Positions 1 to 14,000 of a DNA stretch of 64,000 nucleotides are shown in pieces. Made by a program: the position numbers and the translations under genes. This stretch comes from Podarcis raffonei (taxonomy: Eukaryota; Chordata; Lepidosauria; Squamata; Lacertidae), in NCBI RefSeq assembly GCF_027172205.1, contig NC_070612.1, positions 30,901,183 through 30,965,182 on the forward strand. Reading direction: 5' to 3'. Each line of letters begins with the position of its first letter. Within the stretch, counting starts at the first letter, position 1. The notes under the pieces were generated by a model. The model searched no databases, was not told the origin of the DNA, and saw only the letters and a program-made list of their open reading frames with translations.

Positions 1-393
1 ACTAAAATCAGAACTTGGCTTATTTTATGATCCGCATCCCATAAACATTTACTTCACAAAAAGAAGTAAAGATAATTTACAGCCCCCACAAACATGAGCA
101 TTATCTTTAGATGGTGTCTGCTCATTCTTCATGGCATTTCTCCAGTGTAGCCATGCATCTAGAAACTACTTGTACCAAAATAAAACACAGATCTGGTGCT
201 GTTCTTGCGAGTATCTTGGAACTTAAGAGACTTGTGTTTTCTTCAGTGTTTCCAAATGATAGATTATTCATAGTAAAAGAAAAATAATCCTGCATTAAAT
301 GTAAGGGCCAACTGAAAACTTGTGACTAGTCAAAGGCATTACATTACTGCTACAATGCATTCTTGGATGCCAGGCATTTGATAAGCTCCTCAG

Positions 394-516
394 TTATTCT
401 GAATCATCCACCTCCATAAAAATATCACTAAAGAAATATTCTGAGATCCTGGTTGGTTCTTCTTCTTTTTCCGGCTCCTTAGTAATACCTTCCTTTTCAG
501 ATATCTCAGATAAAAT
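394..516 (-). CDS. BDP1: BDP1 exon 42 (stop codon)
   Basis: The last coding exon is 123 nt and starts in phase 0. It begins ILSEISEKEGITKE and ends SEYFFSDIFMEVDDSE and stop, matching the human ending SEYFFNDIFIEVDETE. The 3' UTR continues towards position 1; I see no convincing AATAAA there. Confidence 0.95.
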   Translation of the reverse strand: MLSEISEKEGITKEPEKEEEPTRISEYFFSDIFMEVDDSE

Positions 517-3500
517 CTACAAGAAAAACAAACAGATAAAAGCAACAGATATGAAATATGTAAATGTTAAATGTATGCCTAATAAACTAACATCTGCTAG
601 GAGTGCATGATTTTGCTCACATGTTTCAGAATATAATTTTCTATACAAATCACACTGCAATAGCTATTCTAAAACATTTTTTAATGGATTGAATCCAAAA
701 GTGGCTCTTGCTTGAGAGTCTGTCCATGAACAGAAGTGCTTTTGATCCAATGGAGAATTCTACTTGGAGAGGAGGCAGAGAAGAGGTGGGTTGTTTTTTT
801 CCAATTTCACATGTCCTCTGCAGCACCATGCAACACCTCTCACTGTTGTGGGAGTGTCTCCAAACTCTTCAGAGCAGATTTGTGGAACTGGGGGTGGTGG
901 GGGGGGTCAACCAACAAAAATTGTTGGCTCCCATTAGTAGTCTCTTGGAACACTCTTTCTGTGACAGGAGCTCTTTTCAGGGAAGCTTTAGATTCAACCC
1001 AATAAAGAAGAGATTCCCTTATTGACTAAAGAGGTATAGCCAGTAGTCTTTACATCAGGGGTTGAGAAATGTTGCTCAACTACAACTCCCATGATTCATA
1101 ACAATTGGCTATGCTGGCTAGGGCTGATGGGAGTTGGGAGTCCAACATGGGCCACAGGTTCCCTGTCTCTGCTCTTCACTGATTTGAAGTAATTCAAACC
1201 TTGCTTTATCACGATGTAAAGCCACAAAGCATACACCAGACTGCACACGGTGACATGGTCTTTAAAAAATACCTTCTGGAGAAAAGCATTTATTTCACTC
1301 TCTGCATAGGTTTTTGACACAGCTACAGGGCAATGAAGTTTTGTTTCTGGCTTAATTGTTTACTTTTCCATGGACACCATGTTTGTTTGTTTTATAAAAT
1401 TTATACACTGCTTGATTGTAAAAAAAAACCCTTTAGAGCGGTTTGGAGCCTACCGTATATGTTTCTGGAAGAACTAAGTAACTAAAAGACCAAGGAGGTT
1501 GTGGAGAACTAATTACTGTTAATTTTTTATAAATAAGTTAAACAAAAATTTGCTTGAGATTTAAAGACAGGCAGTGCCTTTCTTTAAAAGGCCATGCAGT
1601 TCTACGCTCCATCAGTCACAAAGTGAAACAATTCATACAAAATATGGCCTAACTACTAAAGCACCTTTCTGTGTACAACACAATGAGGAATGCACTAATA
1701 AATGAAGAACAGGACATTATCTTACGAGCTGCGGAGTTCAACACACTTTAATAGATGATGTGTAGATATAATCATGCATACCTGAACAGTAGAGGAGCTT
1801 CCATTCTCACAGTTAGAGGTTGATGGAAACGAACTATTTTCTTGAGTATCTTCCTTGTTGTTTGAGGACAACTTTGGAAATTCAACAGTGCTTTCAGAGA
1901 CCAATATATGAGGTTCCTGGAGAGGCTGTTTACTCCCTTTACTAGTTACTTCATCATCACTATTATTATTTTTGCAAATTAAAGGTAAAAATCCCAGAGA
2001 TCTTTTATATGACCTGTTCAATACAAAAATAATACAAATGTCAAGATAAATTGTCCGACATATGGTGATAATAATGAAAGTTTTTTTTAAAAACCCCACA
2101 ACCCTCTCATGGGAATCACGGAATTGTAGAGTTGGAAGGGACCCCATGGGTTATTCTAGCTCAAAGCCCAGCAATGCAAGAATCCTGCTAACAGTTATCC
2201 ATGGGTGGGCTTGAGCCATCAGCCTTCTGGTTAACAGCCAGATGCACTGACCCATTGTGCCACAGGGTAACTAAGACTTCTTAAGATTGATTTTAAAAAT
2301 AAAACAATAAAACGCTTTCCCCTCATCTGGATTAACTTTTCTTCTGTACAGTGGTACCTCGGGTTAAGTACTTAATTCGTTCTGGAGGTCCGTTCTTAAC
2401 CTGAAACTGTTCTTAACCTGAAACACCACTTTAGCTAATGGGGCCTCTCACTGCCGCTGCGCTGCCGGAGCACGATTTCTGTTCCCATCCTGAAGCAAAG
2501 TTCTTAACCTGAGGTACTATTTCTGGGTTTGCAGAGTCTGTAACCTGAAGCGTATGTAACCCAAGGTACCACTGTATATGGTACAGAATTGGGAGCTAGT
2601 CAACTCCTTTGGTGGTATTGCTACTTGATATTGTGTTCATGTGAGGTTATTCTACCGCTTGCATTGGGTTTACATAGTACTTTAGTCTCGTCTGCACCTT
2701 GTTAGCAGTAAAGCAGGTTGATGCAGACCTTAGTGCATTGGTAAAGGACCCCTGGATGGTTTAGTCCAGTCAAATTCAACAATGGTGTCTCTGCTTTCAG
2801 GCCAACTCTGCAGTTTAGGTATGCTGGTCATGTGGCCAGCATACCTAAACTGCATCTGGTGCAATGGGACACCGTGACAGAAGCCAAAGCGCACGGAAAA
2901 GCCGTTTAGTGATGAGCACATGTGGCTGTTTCTACACCACTACAAATCGGGGGAGCAGCATAGCATACTAAAGACAGCTACTAAATAAGTACCTGGATAA
3001 TTGTGGTTTTGGAATGACTGCTGTGCCTCCAGCTTGCTCTGATTGTACAGATTTACAGGTTTCAACTGAGTTTTTCTGTTTTTCACTTGTTTCTGATTTT
3101 CTTGCATGGAGTGTCCTTGACACTTGGTCACCAGTAGCAGCTGCTTCATCAAGGAGCCCAGCTCCTAAATTCAGAGAAGATTGAGGGTTCTCTCTTTCCA
3201 TTACTTTTACCTCCGTAGATTTAGGTACTGGTCTAGAGGTGGAGGTGGTTTTCTTCTTTGAAATGTTCGATTTTCCTGACTTTTTCCCTTTTTTAAAAAA
3301 AACGACAGCAAATACAAATAAATAAGCAAAAAAATATAGAATCTGCTACTTGTATCTGCTACAGGGAAATTCATTTTACTCTATACAAAAGAACAAATTT
3401 GTCTCATTTCCCCACAAATAAGATATTCCCACAGAAATAGACATTCAGTAGCATCAACACCAAGAGACAACAAGTTCTGTGAATCCGAAAGTGGCTATAG

Positions 3501-6500
3501 ATGCATTTCTCAAACAGCATCTGCTCAACCACACAGCACACAAACTACTTTTGAAACTAGAGGGTGAGTTTCCAAATCAGGAATCAGGTGGGTACTGACA
3601 GTTGAGTGCTTCTACCTACATCTTCATCCAAGCTCACCAGCTGCTAGCATCTCTGGCTACTGCAATTGTAATAAATGTTTTATTGTTGTTTTACTGATGT
3701 GAATCTTTTGTTGTTATATGGTATATTTTTATTTTACTTATTGTCATGTAAACCACCACGGTATTTCTTTGAAATGAAAGATGATATGTAAGTAATTTAA
3801 AGAAAGATGTTTCTGATCTGGACGGAGGAATACCTCAAGGCCTGCCTCTCCCAATATGAACCAAGCCAGACCCAGCAAGCACCTGAAGTCCTTCTTTGAG
3901 TGCCTCCTCCATGAGAGATCTGGGAGGCCTATTCTGTGGTGGCTCCCCGTTTGTGGAATGCTCTCCCCAGAGAGGCCCGTCTGGTGCCTTTTTATGCGCC
4001 AGGCAAAAACATTCCTCTTCTCCCAACCCTTTGGCTAATTAAACATATCTAAGGCCTTTTAAACTGTGTGAGGTACTGTTTTTGTTTGTTATTATGTTAT
4101 GTATATTATAAACTGCCCCGTGATATTCGGATGAAATTTAATTAATTAATTTGGTATAGAAATTTAATTGATTAATGTCTGCTGTTAAAATAAAAAATTC
4201 AATAATGCATTTGGGATGCTGGCGTACATCAATAGCTAACTATAGAAAATCACATGTTCCGTGCCTTTGTATGTGAAAACAATATAAATTTCACCTACCA
4301 GCAGCTTTCCTTGGTATACAACTTGATTTCATAGTGGTGCCCTGCAAGAAAGGAAATATGAACATCCGTATAAGTTCATTTTCAGAAATATGATTCAAAA
4401 GGACAATACAATTGCTTCTATTATTTAGACTGTGAAAGAACAGGGATTAAACTTTTTAATGATACATCAACTTCATTTCCTGAAGTAAGGCTGAATTAGT
4501 ATTATTTGTCCCTCAATATATTTCAGTACAAGTGAATTAAGATAACTGGCTAAGGGTAAATGTGTTAAAACAGTTTACAAAATCCTCCATCTTGAATGGA
4601 AAAATACTACAGTGGTACCTCGGGTTAAGTACTTAATTAGTTCCGGAGGTCTGTTCTTAACCTGAAACTGTTCTTAACCTTTAGCACCACATTAGCTAAT
4701 GGGGCCTTCTGCTGCGGCTGCGCTGCCGGAGCACAATTTCTGTTCTCATCCTGAAGCAAAGTTCTTAACCTGAGGTACTATTTCTGGGTTAGCGGAGTCT
4801 GTAACCTGAAGCATATGTAACCCGAGGTACCACTGTACATCTATTTGGGGATTCAAGATAACATCTATGCCAGTGGTGGACTTCCAAAAATTTACATGAT
4901 GAACTAATTCATTTATGTACTTCCTGACCTAAACACTGCTTCCAGAAAACCATTTGGATTTGGGTTTTCAATTAATTGTTTTTCTAGTATCTACTCTAAG
5001 GTACAGCAGGTTGAGAGGAGACTATATATATATATCCACAAAATTTGTCTTGCAAAAGTTCTATTGTATAAGTGGAAGTCTGCTGTGCTAGCAGAAACGC
5101 AATGTTGGACATGACCCCATGTTTGTTCCCTGGTTCTCAAATGATTAAACATGGGGTCATGTTCAACACTGCTGTTCTGTTAGCACAACAGACTTCCACA
5201 TGCAACAGAACTTTCCCTTCCTTTCATGTGCACCCTCAAAATCTGCCCCTGAGAGTTAGAGGACCTCCTGGAGCAGCTTTTGAGGGTGCACAAGGAGATG
5301 AAAGGAAGGGGAAGTTCCACTGTGCACCTAGAACTCTGCACACACAGCACTGGATGCAACCCATAAAGTGGAAAACTAGGGTTTTATCTAATGTTGCACA
5401 AGTGGGGTTCCAATGGCTCAACAGGACTTTTACTCTCCTCCTACATCTCCCCCAAATCTGCTCAGGAAGATCTCCCAAATCTTCAGAGCTGATTTTGATG
5501 GTGCTCAGGGGACGGGGGGGGGGGGAGGAAAATCCCTTGCGCACATTTAAGCCTCTTGAGCCAGTAAAGCTGCAGCTTTGTGTATGACCCCTAACACACA
5601 AGAATTACTCTACAAAATACAGTAGAAAGATAACAAATGCCACTATTATCTTTAATGTGACTACAGCAAGTGATGTCTCTGGGGACCAAAATGTAGACGT
5701 GAGCTTTGTTAAAAACCAAATTATCGTGGCTGCCTTCAAAAAGCCTTTCTCATTAGCCATTTCCCTCTGTTTTAATTCATTTTAAAAATATTTCATTACA
5801 AAATCAGTTTAAAAAAAAGAGGAACAATTCTGATATGGTCTGGATTGGATCACAAGAACCTTTTGGCATCAGAGCATGGGGAAGTCAGGACCCCCCCCCC
5901 CAATTATTATTTTTTGAGAGACTTGTTTTCAGAGGCATGGGTGGCGGGAGCAGAAACAGCCCTTGGGCCACGAGTTGGGCAACCCCTGCAGTATACAATC
6001 CAGTGATGGGGTTTGAATGCAGATTAAACTAGAATGAAGAGGCACTGTATTACCTCTTGCACAGTCCTATAATCCACTCTGTGATGAAAAGATTTCTTTC
6101 AGAATTGTTAGGAAAGTCAAGAATCCTAGTCAAATTTCACAGAAACTGTCTTGCTGCTCACAAATGGTGATGAAAACAGGTGAAATTTACACTGGCTTTA
6201 GCACAAGCTAAACAAATATTGCTGGTTTTTTATGCACTTGACTGTGCCGGTCCCAATCTGTGTTCTTTTGAAACTTTCAGGTTGTTTCCATTTTGATTTG
6301 ATTTTGCTGATTCTTTCTGGTTAGATTCCTTGTATTTAGGTCCCTGGGCTGGTCATAGGCTTCTGCAAAGATTTATAAGGCGCCCACTATGCCTGTTTGT
6401 TTAAACAGATAGTGTCATTTAACTTTTGTACTGGCTTTCCTATGTGCATGTACCTAACAATTCTCCAAATTAAACAACCACAAAATATAAATACAGTGGA

Positions 6501-7512
6501 AACTAATTCTCAACTCAGTAGCCAAATTCTTTAACACCTGTTCTCAAAGTTCACAAATGAGTGGTTTAAAACATTTGTTAATTTTAGATTTCTTCTTTGT
6601 AATAAATACCCTAAATACATTTCTCAAAATGGAACGGACTACTGTGCATAAGAAAGCAGTCAAAAATCAGAACATCCTAAAAAAATAAGCATGTTGTTTT
6701 CAATTGCAGCACTTCACCATAGCGCAGGGTTCTTAAAAATGGACTCTTTTCTATTGCTGCCATCAAAAAACAGCACTGAGACAGATTAGAAGTGCTTTCT
6801 CCATCCTTTTTTCATGCAGCCTCCCAAGTTTTCTTCACTCAGGCAACAGATACCGAACCCAAAAGATTCTAACTTTTGTGATTCTCTGAATTAATCTCTG
6901 ACCTTATTGGTGCTTTCCAGGTTTTCCCCTATGGGAGAAGACAGTTTTTTCTTCTCAGGGGCATTCCCGCTTTCTTCAAGGGCTTCAGCATGCCTTTTCA
7001 GATTCCGCCAAGAGGTTGAACCAAGCTCTGCCAATTGTTCCAACGAGGCTTCCAGCAATCCTTCTGCCCTCGCACTGTTGTCCAAAGAGACAGCATTTTC
7101 TTCAACAGCAGCTGTTACGGATCCAAAGCTGTACAAAGTTGCCATGCAAAAGTTGTGAAATTAGTGTTATTTAATTCAATGTAAATGTATACCTGAAGGA
7201 GTGTCTCCATCCCCATCGTTCAGCCCGGACACTGAGATCCAGCACTGAGGGCCTTCTGGCGGTTCCCTCATTGCGAGAAGTGAGGTTACAGGGAACCAAA
7301 CGGAGGGCCTTCTCGGTAGTGGCGCCCACCCTGTGGAACACCCTCCCTTCAGATGTGAAATAAGCAGTTATCCTATCTTTAAAAGACATCTGAAGGCAGC
7401 CCTGTTTAGGGAAGTTTTTAATATCTAATTCTGTATTGTTTTTAACATTTGATTGGGAGCCGCCCAGAGTGGCTGGGGAGACTCAGCCAGATGGGCGGGT
7501 TATAAATAATAA

Positions 7513-7564
<52 letters not shown>

Positions 7565-10500
7565 TAAAGCTCTCATTAATAGAAATAATTTAATGCCCTT
7601 TGAAAGCTGCAATGCTTGTCTCCTATACTTGGCAGAGGTTTCACTTAGTCCAAGTAACTACTGTATGCTTAGGACAGAGCAGTAAAAACTACTCTTTTCC
7701 TGAAAGTCGCTCCTTGCCTTGAGCTCACAAGGAGACATTCTGTCCTTTGACAAGGTACAGTTCTAATCAGCTGGCAGTTCTAATAGTTTTATCATGAATA
7801 ACTTGGCTGACCACAAGAAGAGGGGAAACATAGAGCCTACTTCATGTTCCCACAAGGAGAATCCCCTCAAAACTTTCATTTGTTAAAAGGGCAAATTCTC
7901 TTCCATAATATCCCTTTAAATCAGGCATAACTAATTTTATTTCAGCCAGAGGGCTTTATTCCCATCTTGGCCAATTCTATGGGAGCTGCACACTCATATT
8001 AGGGCACTACCATCTCCAGTCTTAAGTACACCCAACAAAAGAACATCAGTTCATATTAAAATATAATGTTACTTACTCATCTTCTCTTGCCACTTCTGTG
8101 GAGTTCAGATTGTCTGGGGTAAAAAAAACTGGTGCTGGAAGCAGCTGTTCAGACGTTTGTTGTAGCAAACCGGATCCGTCACTGCAATTCTCTGAACCAA
8201 CGGAGATTTCCACCAATGTTAAAATGAAGGTTGGCTCCTCTCCCTTCGGATATTCTTCAACTCCAGCACTAACTACTAAGATATACATGTGGGGGAAATA
8301 AAAGATTAATAATATATAAAATAACATTGTTCTGCATGCTGTTGCTCTCTTCAAAAACCCTTGCAGTATTTTTTCTTTATTTTCACAAGTAAAGTGATAT
8401 GCAAGTGCTGTAAGAAGAGATTAAGGTTGCTCCATGCTCAGCTACATAATGAATACAATCCTGGGCTGTATCCAATGGTGTTCAAACAGATAGCAAACTT
8501 TCACAGCAGATCATCCCTTTCTCTGCCCCCTGCAGCCAGCCTTGATATACGATTGATAATTTGTACATGATAATAATGCCATGTACAAATTCCCTTCTTG
8601 TATGTAAGCAGTGGCAACTGTAACACATATTAGAGATATAGCCAAACAAATGGAATCTATATATCTTTTAAAATCAAATGTAATTAGACTACATTATACA
8701 TTTTATAATGTGCCAACTCCAATTTTTATTCCTTAAGTATTTATGCCTCACCTTACATTTATAAAAACATTCCTGACAGCTTATTAGTATAAACATTAGC
8801 TATTACCAAAATTGCCGTTTTCTTAGTATCTTTTGTGTCCACAGAAGCAAACGCAAAGAAGCCTTATGTACAATGTTGAAGAACTAGTTATAATTAATTT
8901 TATCGCTACATGTAGTAGGGAAAGAAGGATTGCTACAGGCCATTCCAAGTGCCTATCCCACTGAATCTCCACATGTGGAAATCTTGTTTGCATAGCGTCT
9001 CGTAGCAACACATTCCATGCACATAGACTCAAACTGAGTGATCAACATCCCACATAAAACTAGGAATTTGACAGCACAACTTGAATTCTACAAACTGGAT
9101 TTTTCAAGAATGCACAGTACATAAGGGAGATGCCAAGTGTGGCCATCAAGCAGGCCTAAAGGCAAGGTCAGCAAGCTGCAGTCCCATGTCCCAGCCGTAA
9201 AGGTAAAGGGGTCCCTGACCATTAGGTCCAGTTGTGACCGACTCTGGGGTTGCGGCGCTCATCTCACTTTACTTGGCCGAGGGAGCCGGCGTACAGCTTC
9301 CGGGTCATGTGGCCAGCAAGACTAAGCCACTTCTGGTGAACCAGAGCAGCGCACGGAAATGCCGTTTACCTTCCCACCAGAGCAGTACCTATTTATCTAC
9401 TTGCACTTTGACGTGCTTTCAAACTGCTAGGTTGGCAGGAGCAGGGACCAAGCAATGGGAGCTCACCCCGTCGCAGGGATTCGAACCGCCAACCTTCTGA
9501 TCGGCAAGCCCTAGGCTCAGTGGTTTAACCCACAGCGCCACCCGCGTGGGCAATAAAATTAATCAGAACTGGTCGTAACAGTGTTTCAAAGGGAGAACTC
9601 TTCAATCTTCACCAAAGCATTGATGTATAAGCCCATTACATGCTTCAGTCTGAGACATCTTAATGATACCTAGTTCCGGGGGAGGGGAGGTTATGATGAT
9701 CCACATTTGCATTTGTCTCTTCTTCTTTTTAATCTAACTTGTAAATGACAAGTGCATAACAAATGTTTACGTGAAGCTAGTTCCCTAAAGCAGCAAATAT
9801 GTGATCATAAAACAGTGTAAAATGTACCTGCTGTCATCTCTGTGGTGGATGAAATACTGGAACACTTGGCTGCTTCAGTCTGGCAATTAAAAAAATCACA
9901 ATAAAAATCACAAGCTTGCCAAATAACACTAATGCACAGAAGATAAAGGGGAAAATAAAGCAATGAAAAATTATTGATAATTTCTTTAAAAGGAAGACAT
10001 ATTTTTATCCATGTTGTTCCCCTCTGCCAAGCCACCTGGCAAGAATGTTTTAGAAGAGTGGAGTAAAAATCCCTTTTAAAATAAATAAACATGATCTCCT
10101 CCTTTGAAAGAACATCACTAAGAAATAAAGGAAAGAGACTTGGCAAAAGTTGTAACCCAAAAGAAAGAATATTTGACTGGAAACATGTACTATTAGGAAA
10201 TAAAATCTTGCTTATAAATTTACCTTATAACTACATGGAAACGAACAACTTTGGCCTATAGCACAATCTTTGCCTGAAGTGACTCACAGAAAAGATTGCT
10301 CAGTAACTCAAAGAAATTCCTTCAATTATTCTAATTATTGAAGTGTTCATCCAAACCCACAGAGCTTGAGGCTGCTTCACTGATGACATTTTCCTACAGT
10401 ATTTTTGCACATTTACAACAAAAGTTAGTTTAAATGCTTGTCAGAAGAACAGTCTGACATGCCTTTTGTGTTAAGACCATTAAAGACAAATCAAAAAAGA

Positions 10501-11002
10501 AAAGATGGATCAAACCCCAAATTCAAAGCAACATTTAAAAAAAGAAAAAAGAAAATACAGTTTAGCAACAAACAAGCAAGGATACGGAAACCATTTGTGG
10601 AAAAAGAGATCTAGTAGGAGGAAAGAATATCCTGTCCTGATTCCAATAAGGAACCCACAAGGCAGCAATACAACTGCAGTGTCACAGATAGTCCTAAGTG
10701 ACTAACGTGCTCTAATAAAGGCTGAGAGGTGACCTGAGGCCTTATGACACACAGTCTACCCCCTCAAGCCCGACCTCCGCTTGTTCAAAAAACAGTCTCT
10801 CTTGAAGGGTCAGTCCAGTCCAGTTCCTCAGCCAGTAGCGGTCTTTGGATTGGCCAGCTCCTCCTGAGAATGAGGGCCAGGGCCATGAATGAGACATAGA
10901 CAGACAATATACATATAAGCAGGGGTGTCGTTTGTGCAATAACTATCAGGAACACTCAGAATGTACTACTGTATTCAGAGTGGCTTCTATCTATAAGGGT
11001 TC

Positions 11003-11078
<76 letters not shown>

Positions 11079-14000
11079 CGCGTGCGCGCACGCTTGAAGC
11101 AGCTTCCTCCTTTTATTCTCTCCCTTAAGGTAGCAGTTTTAGTTATATAAAATAAATACCTGTGCAGGTTCAATTGCCAACAACTGGTGCTCAGCAGGAG
11201 CAGAAACTTGGCCACTGATGTTTGTGCTGCAGCCACCGGGTGTTTCAGGAGGGTCTGCTTCTGGAGAAACTTCTGGAGCAGTTAACAGTGATGCAACTTC
11301 CCAAGTCTCTCTCGCCGTGTTGTCTCTTTGGAAAAATTAAGCCAGTTTCACTTCATAAAATGTTTATCAGTTAAATGTTTTCATGCTGCATAGCTTTGAA
11401 ACAAATGATGCCAGGTTTACAGTCACTGTTTGTCAAAGTGATTAAAAGTACTATTAACCGTTCCATATATAAGTTCAGCTAATAAAAAATACAATGTCTT
11501 AAAGTGTCTTCCTCAAGTATCTTAAAGATGTTTTATTATTCTCACATCTCAAAAGTTACTTGGGTGAGATGATGTGGCTTAACAATTAAAGATGCTATTT
11601 TCCTTTCTTTTCACTAAAAAATGACACCCTCTTTAAATATAGAACCAGTAAATGTGCAGTTGCATATTTCCCCATAATTCTAGTCAACTATCTACTGGAT
11701 ATGCTCCTATTCTATAAAACACAATTTACTACATATCTCACATACAGCAGCTCAAGATATCTAAGAGAGAAGCCAAAAGTACTAGCATGTGAAAATTATT
11801 AGTGTTATTACCTTTCTATGTTGTCTTTCTGCATGGCTGGACCAGAACTTGGAAGCTGTAGATTATGCTTCTCTGCAGAGCTGCTCTTAGTTAGCTCATT
11901 CAATTTGAGATTCTTTTCCAGTTCAACTTTCTGCTCTTCTATTGCATTGTCTGACACCTTCTTTTCTATTACTTTAGACATTAAAACACCACTCAGTATA
12001 GTTTGCGGAATAAATATATACTATTTTGGATGAGGTTACAACATTGGCAGGGCATCACATCACCTAACCCCCAGCTGGAAGGATGAACAGACAGACACAG
12101 GTACCTACAGGTTTCGATGCACATTTGGGGGCCGGAATTTAGGAAAAATGAAATCAGATATTCTCAGAAAACATCTCCACAAGCACAGAGTACAATTTCT
12201 GCACGGGGTAAAGGATTCGTAAAGTCCAGATAACTAAATGCTTTAAACACAAGAACCAAAAACTTACCATTCTGGATTTCTTCAGATTGTTCAATACACG
12301 GATCAACATATTTTTGAGAAGCATTCTTGCTCAGCCTCAGACTTCTGTTGAGATTTGGTTTAGGCTTAGGAAATCTATATCTTGCTTGTTTGGATGATTG
12401 ATCTCCTTTGGATGACAGTAAATCACTGCAGAGAAACAGAAACCACCAATGAATACCCCTTAATTCCAACATTTATCCAACAGAAATAGTCAAAATCTTA
12501 GCTAGCAATGCAACCAATCTGGAAAAGGCATAGGAATGTCTGTGACAGTTCACTTCAAACACCTTGGACGCAACCAACCGCCCCGCTTCAACTAGCTTTA
12601 ACTAGACAAGAAGGGCAGAGGTGCAGAGGGCATGTGGTTGGACACATTAGTGCAAGAATTTTGTCCACATCATCAGGCCACGATTCCATAACAATTGGTC
12701 AGATGTGGCACTGGACACCTTGACCAAATTTGCCATAATAGTGGCATCCAAGTCGCTACAAAGTCAAGGGGCTTTATCCCCCAAGTGTCTTGTCAAACTA
12801 ATCACAGTTTGTTAAAGGGGAATCTGGGATAACTAATATTTGGATACATAGCAAAAAAAATGCCAGCCGAGCCCTTGAGGATGTGGCAAATGCAGCAAAG
12901 TATGTCTTCTTTGCTGTCTTCACCACCACATGGCAAGCACAATTATATGTCCTAATGTGTTTGGGCAGCTTTAGAGTGAGTGACCTAGTCCTAAAAATCA
13001 TAGACTGAAGATGAAGAAGACTATTCAGGATACATAACACTATATACCTATGTTGTCCATTTACCTATATTTACATGGGATGGCTCGAAAAGATCAAGTT
13101 AGAATGGAGAAGAGCTAGGTGATATCATGCTATCATGGTAAAGCTTCTTACAACCTAAAGAATGAGGAGGATTCCTAACTAACACAATCAGATTTTTAAA
13201 TAGAACAATGCAAACCTGCTGATTCTAGTTGTTTCCTCTGAGCATGCTTCCAAAACTGATGTGCTGCAATGCTGTGCAGCAGCTTTATTCGTATTTTTTG
13301 AAAGTGATACATTAGTTGCTTCCTGTAAGTAAAGTTCCAAGCCTGATGCTTCAACAATATGATCCTCTGCAGCAGTTACGTTTGCACTGACCGAAGAAAG
13401 CGATTCATTTTCTGAAGGGGCAGGATGTTGCATATGACAATGGACTACACTTTGCTCTTCGTTACACTCATTTGAGAAGCTATCAGTAACATTCATTTCA
13501 TCTTTACTGGGAAACTCCTGAATTTTTTGTTCTTTTTTTCCACAAAAAGAAAAAGTTGAAAATAATTAAATTCTTAATTTATGTATAACAAACATTTATA
13601 CTATGCAATTTCAGTTGGGACAATATAAAGATTACAGTTTGAAATCCTAATTAAATGATACATTTTCATGTCTAAATTTCATTAAATTACAGCACTGCAT
13701 TTTGAATGAAAAATACCCATGAGATTAGAAACGCAGAATTCTACAACTGGAATCCATTTTGCAGCTAAACCAATACTTTTATTTTACAATATTTGAATCT
13801 TGTGCGAAGTCTGGTTCTTTGGTTAAATCGAAGAGTACCTATAATGATGTTTAGGGTCTACTAGATACTTCTTAGTCCAGATCAGATGGACATCCTTCAG
13901 ACATTTTTAGTGGCCAAAAGACTGTAATGTAATGTATGACTAGCGGAAATAATGTAAAATGGTCCCCAAGTGCAAGTTTCATATTTCACTTCTTCAGTAA

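Noticed and set aside
5072-5587. 171-residue open frame
   Set aside because: It crosses the compound fold-back and a G run, with no family features; palindromes keep both strands open by chance.
10932-11150. Ser/Leu-rich open frame
   Set aside because: It is a translation of the TTTC/TC microsatellite.
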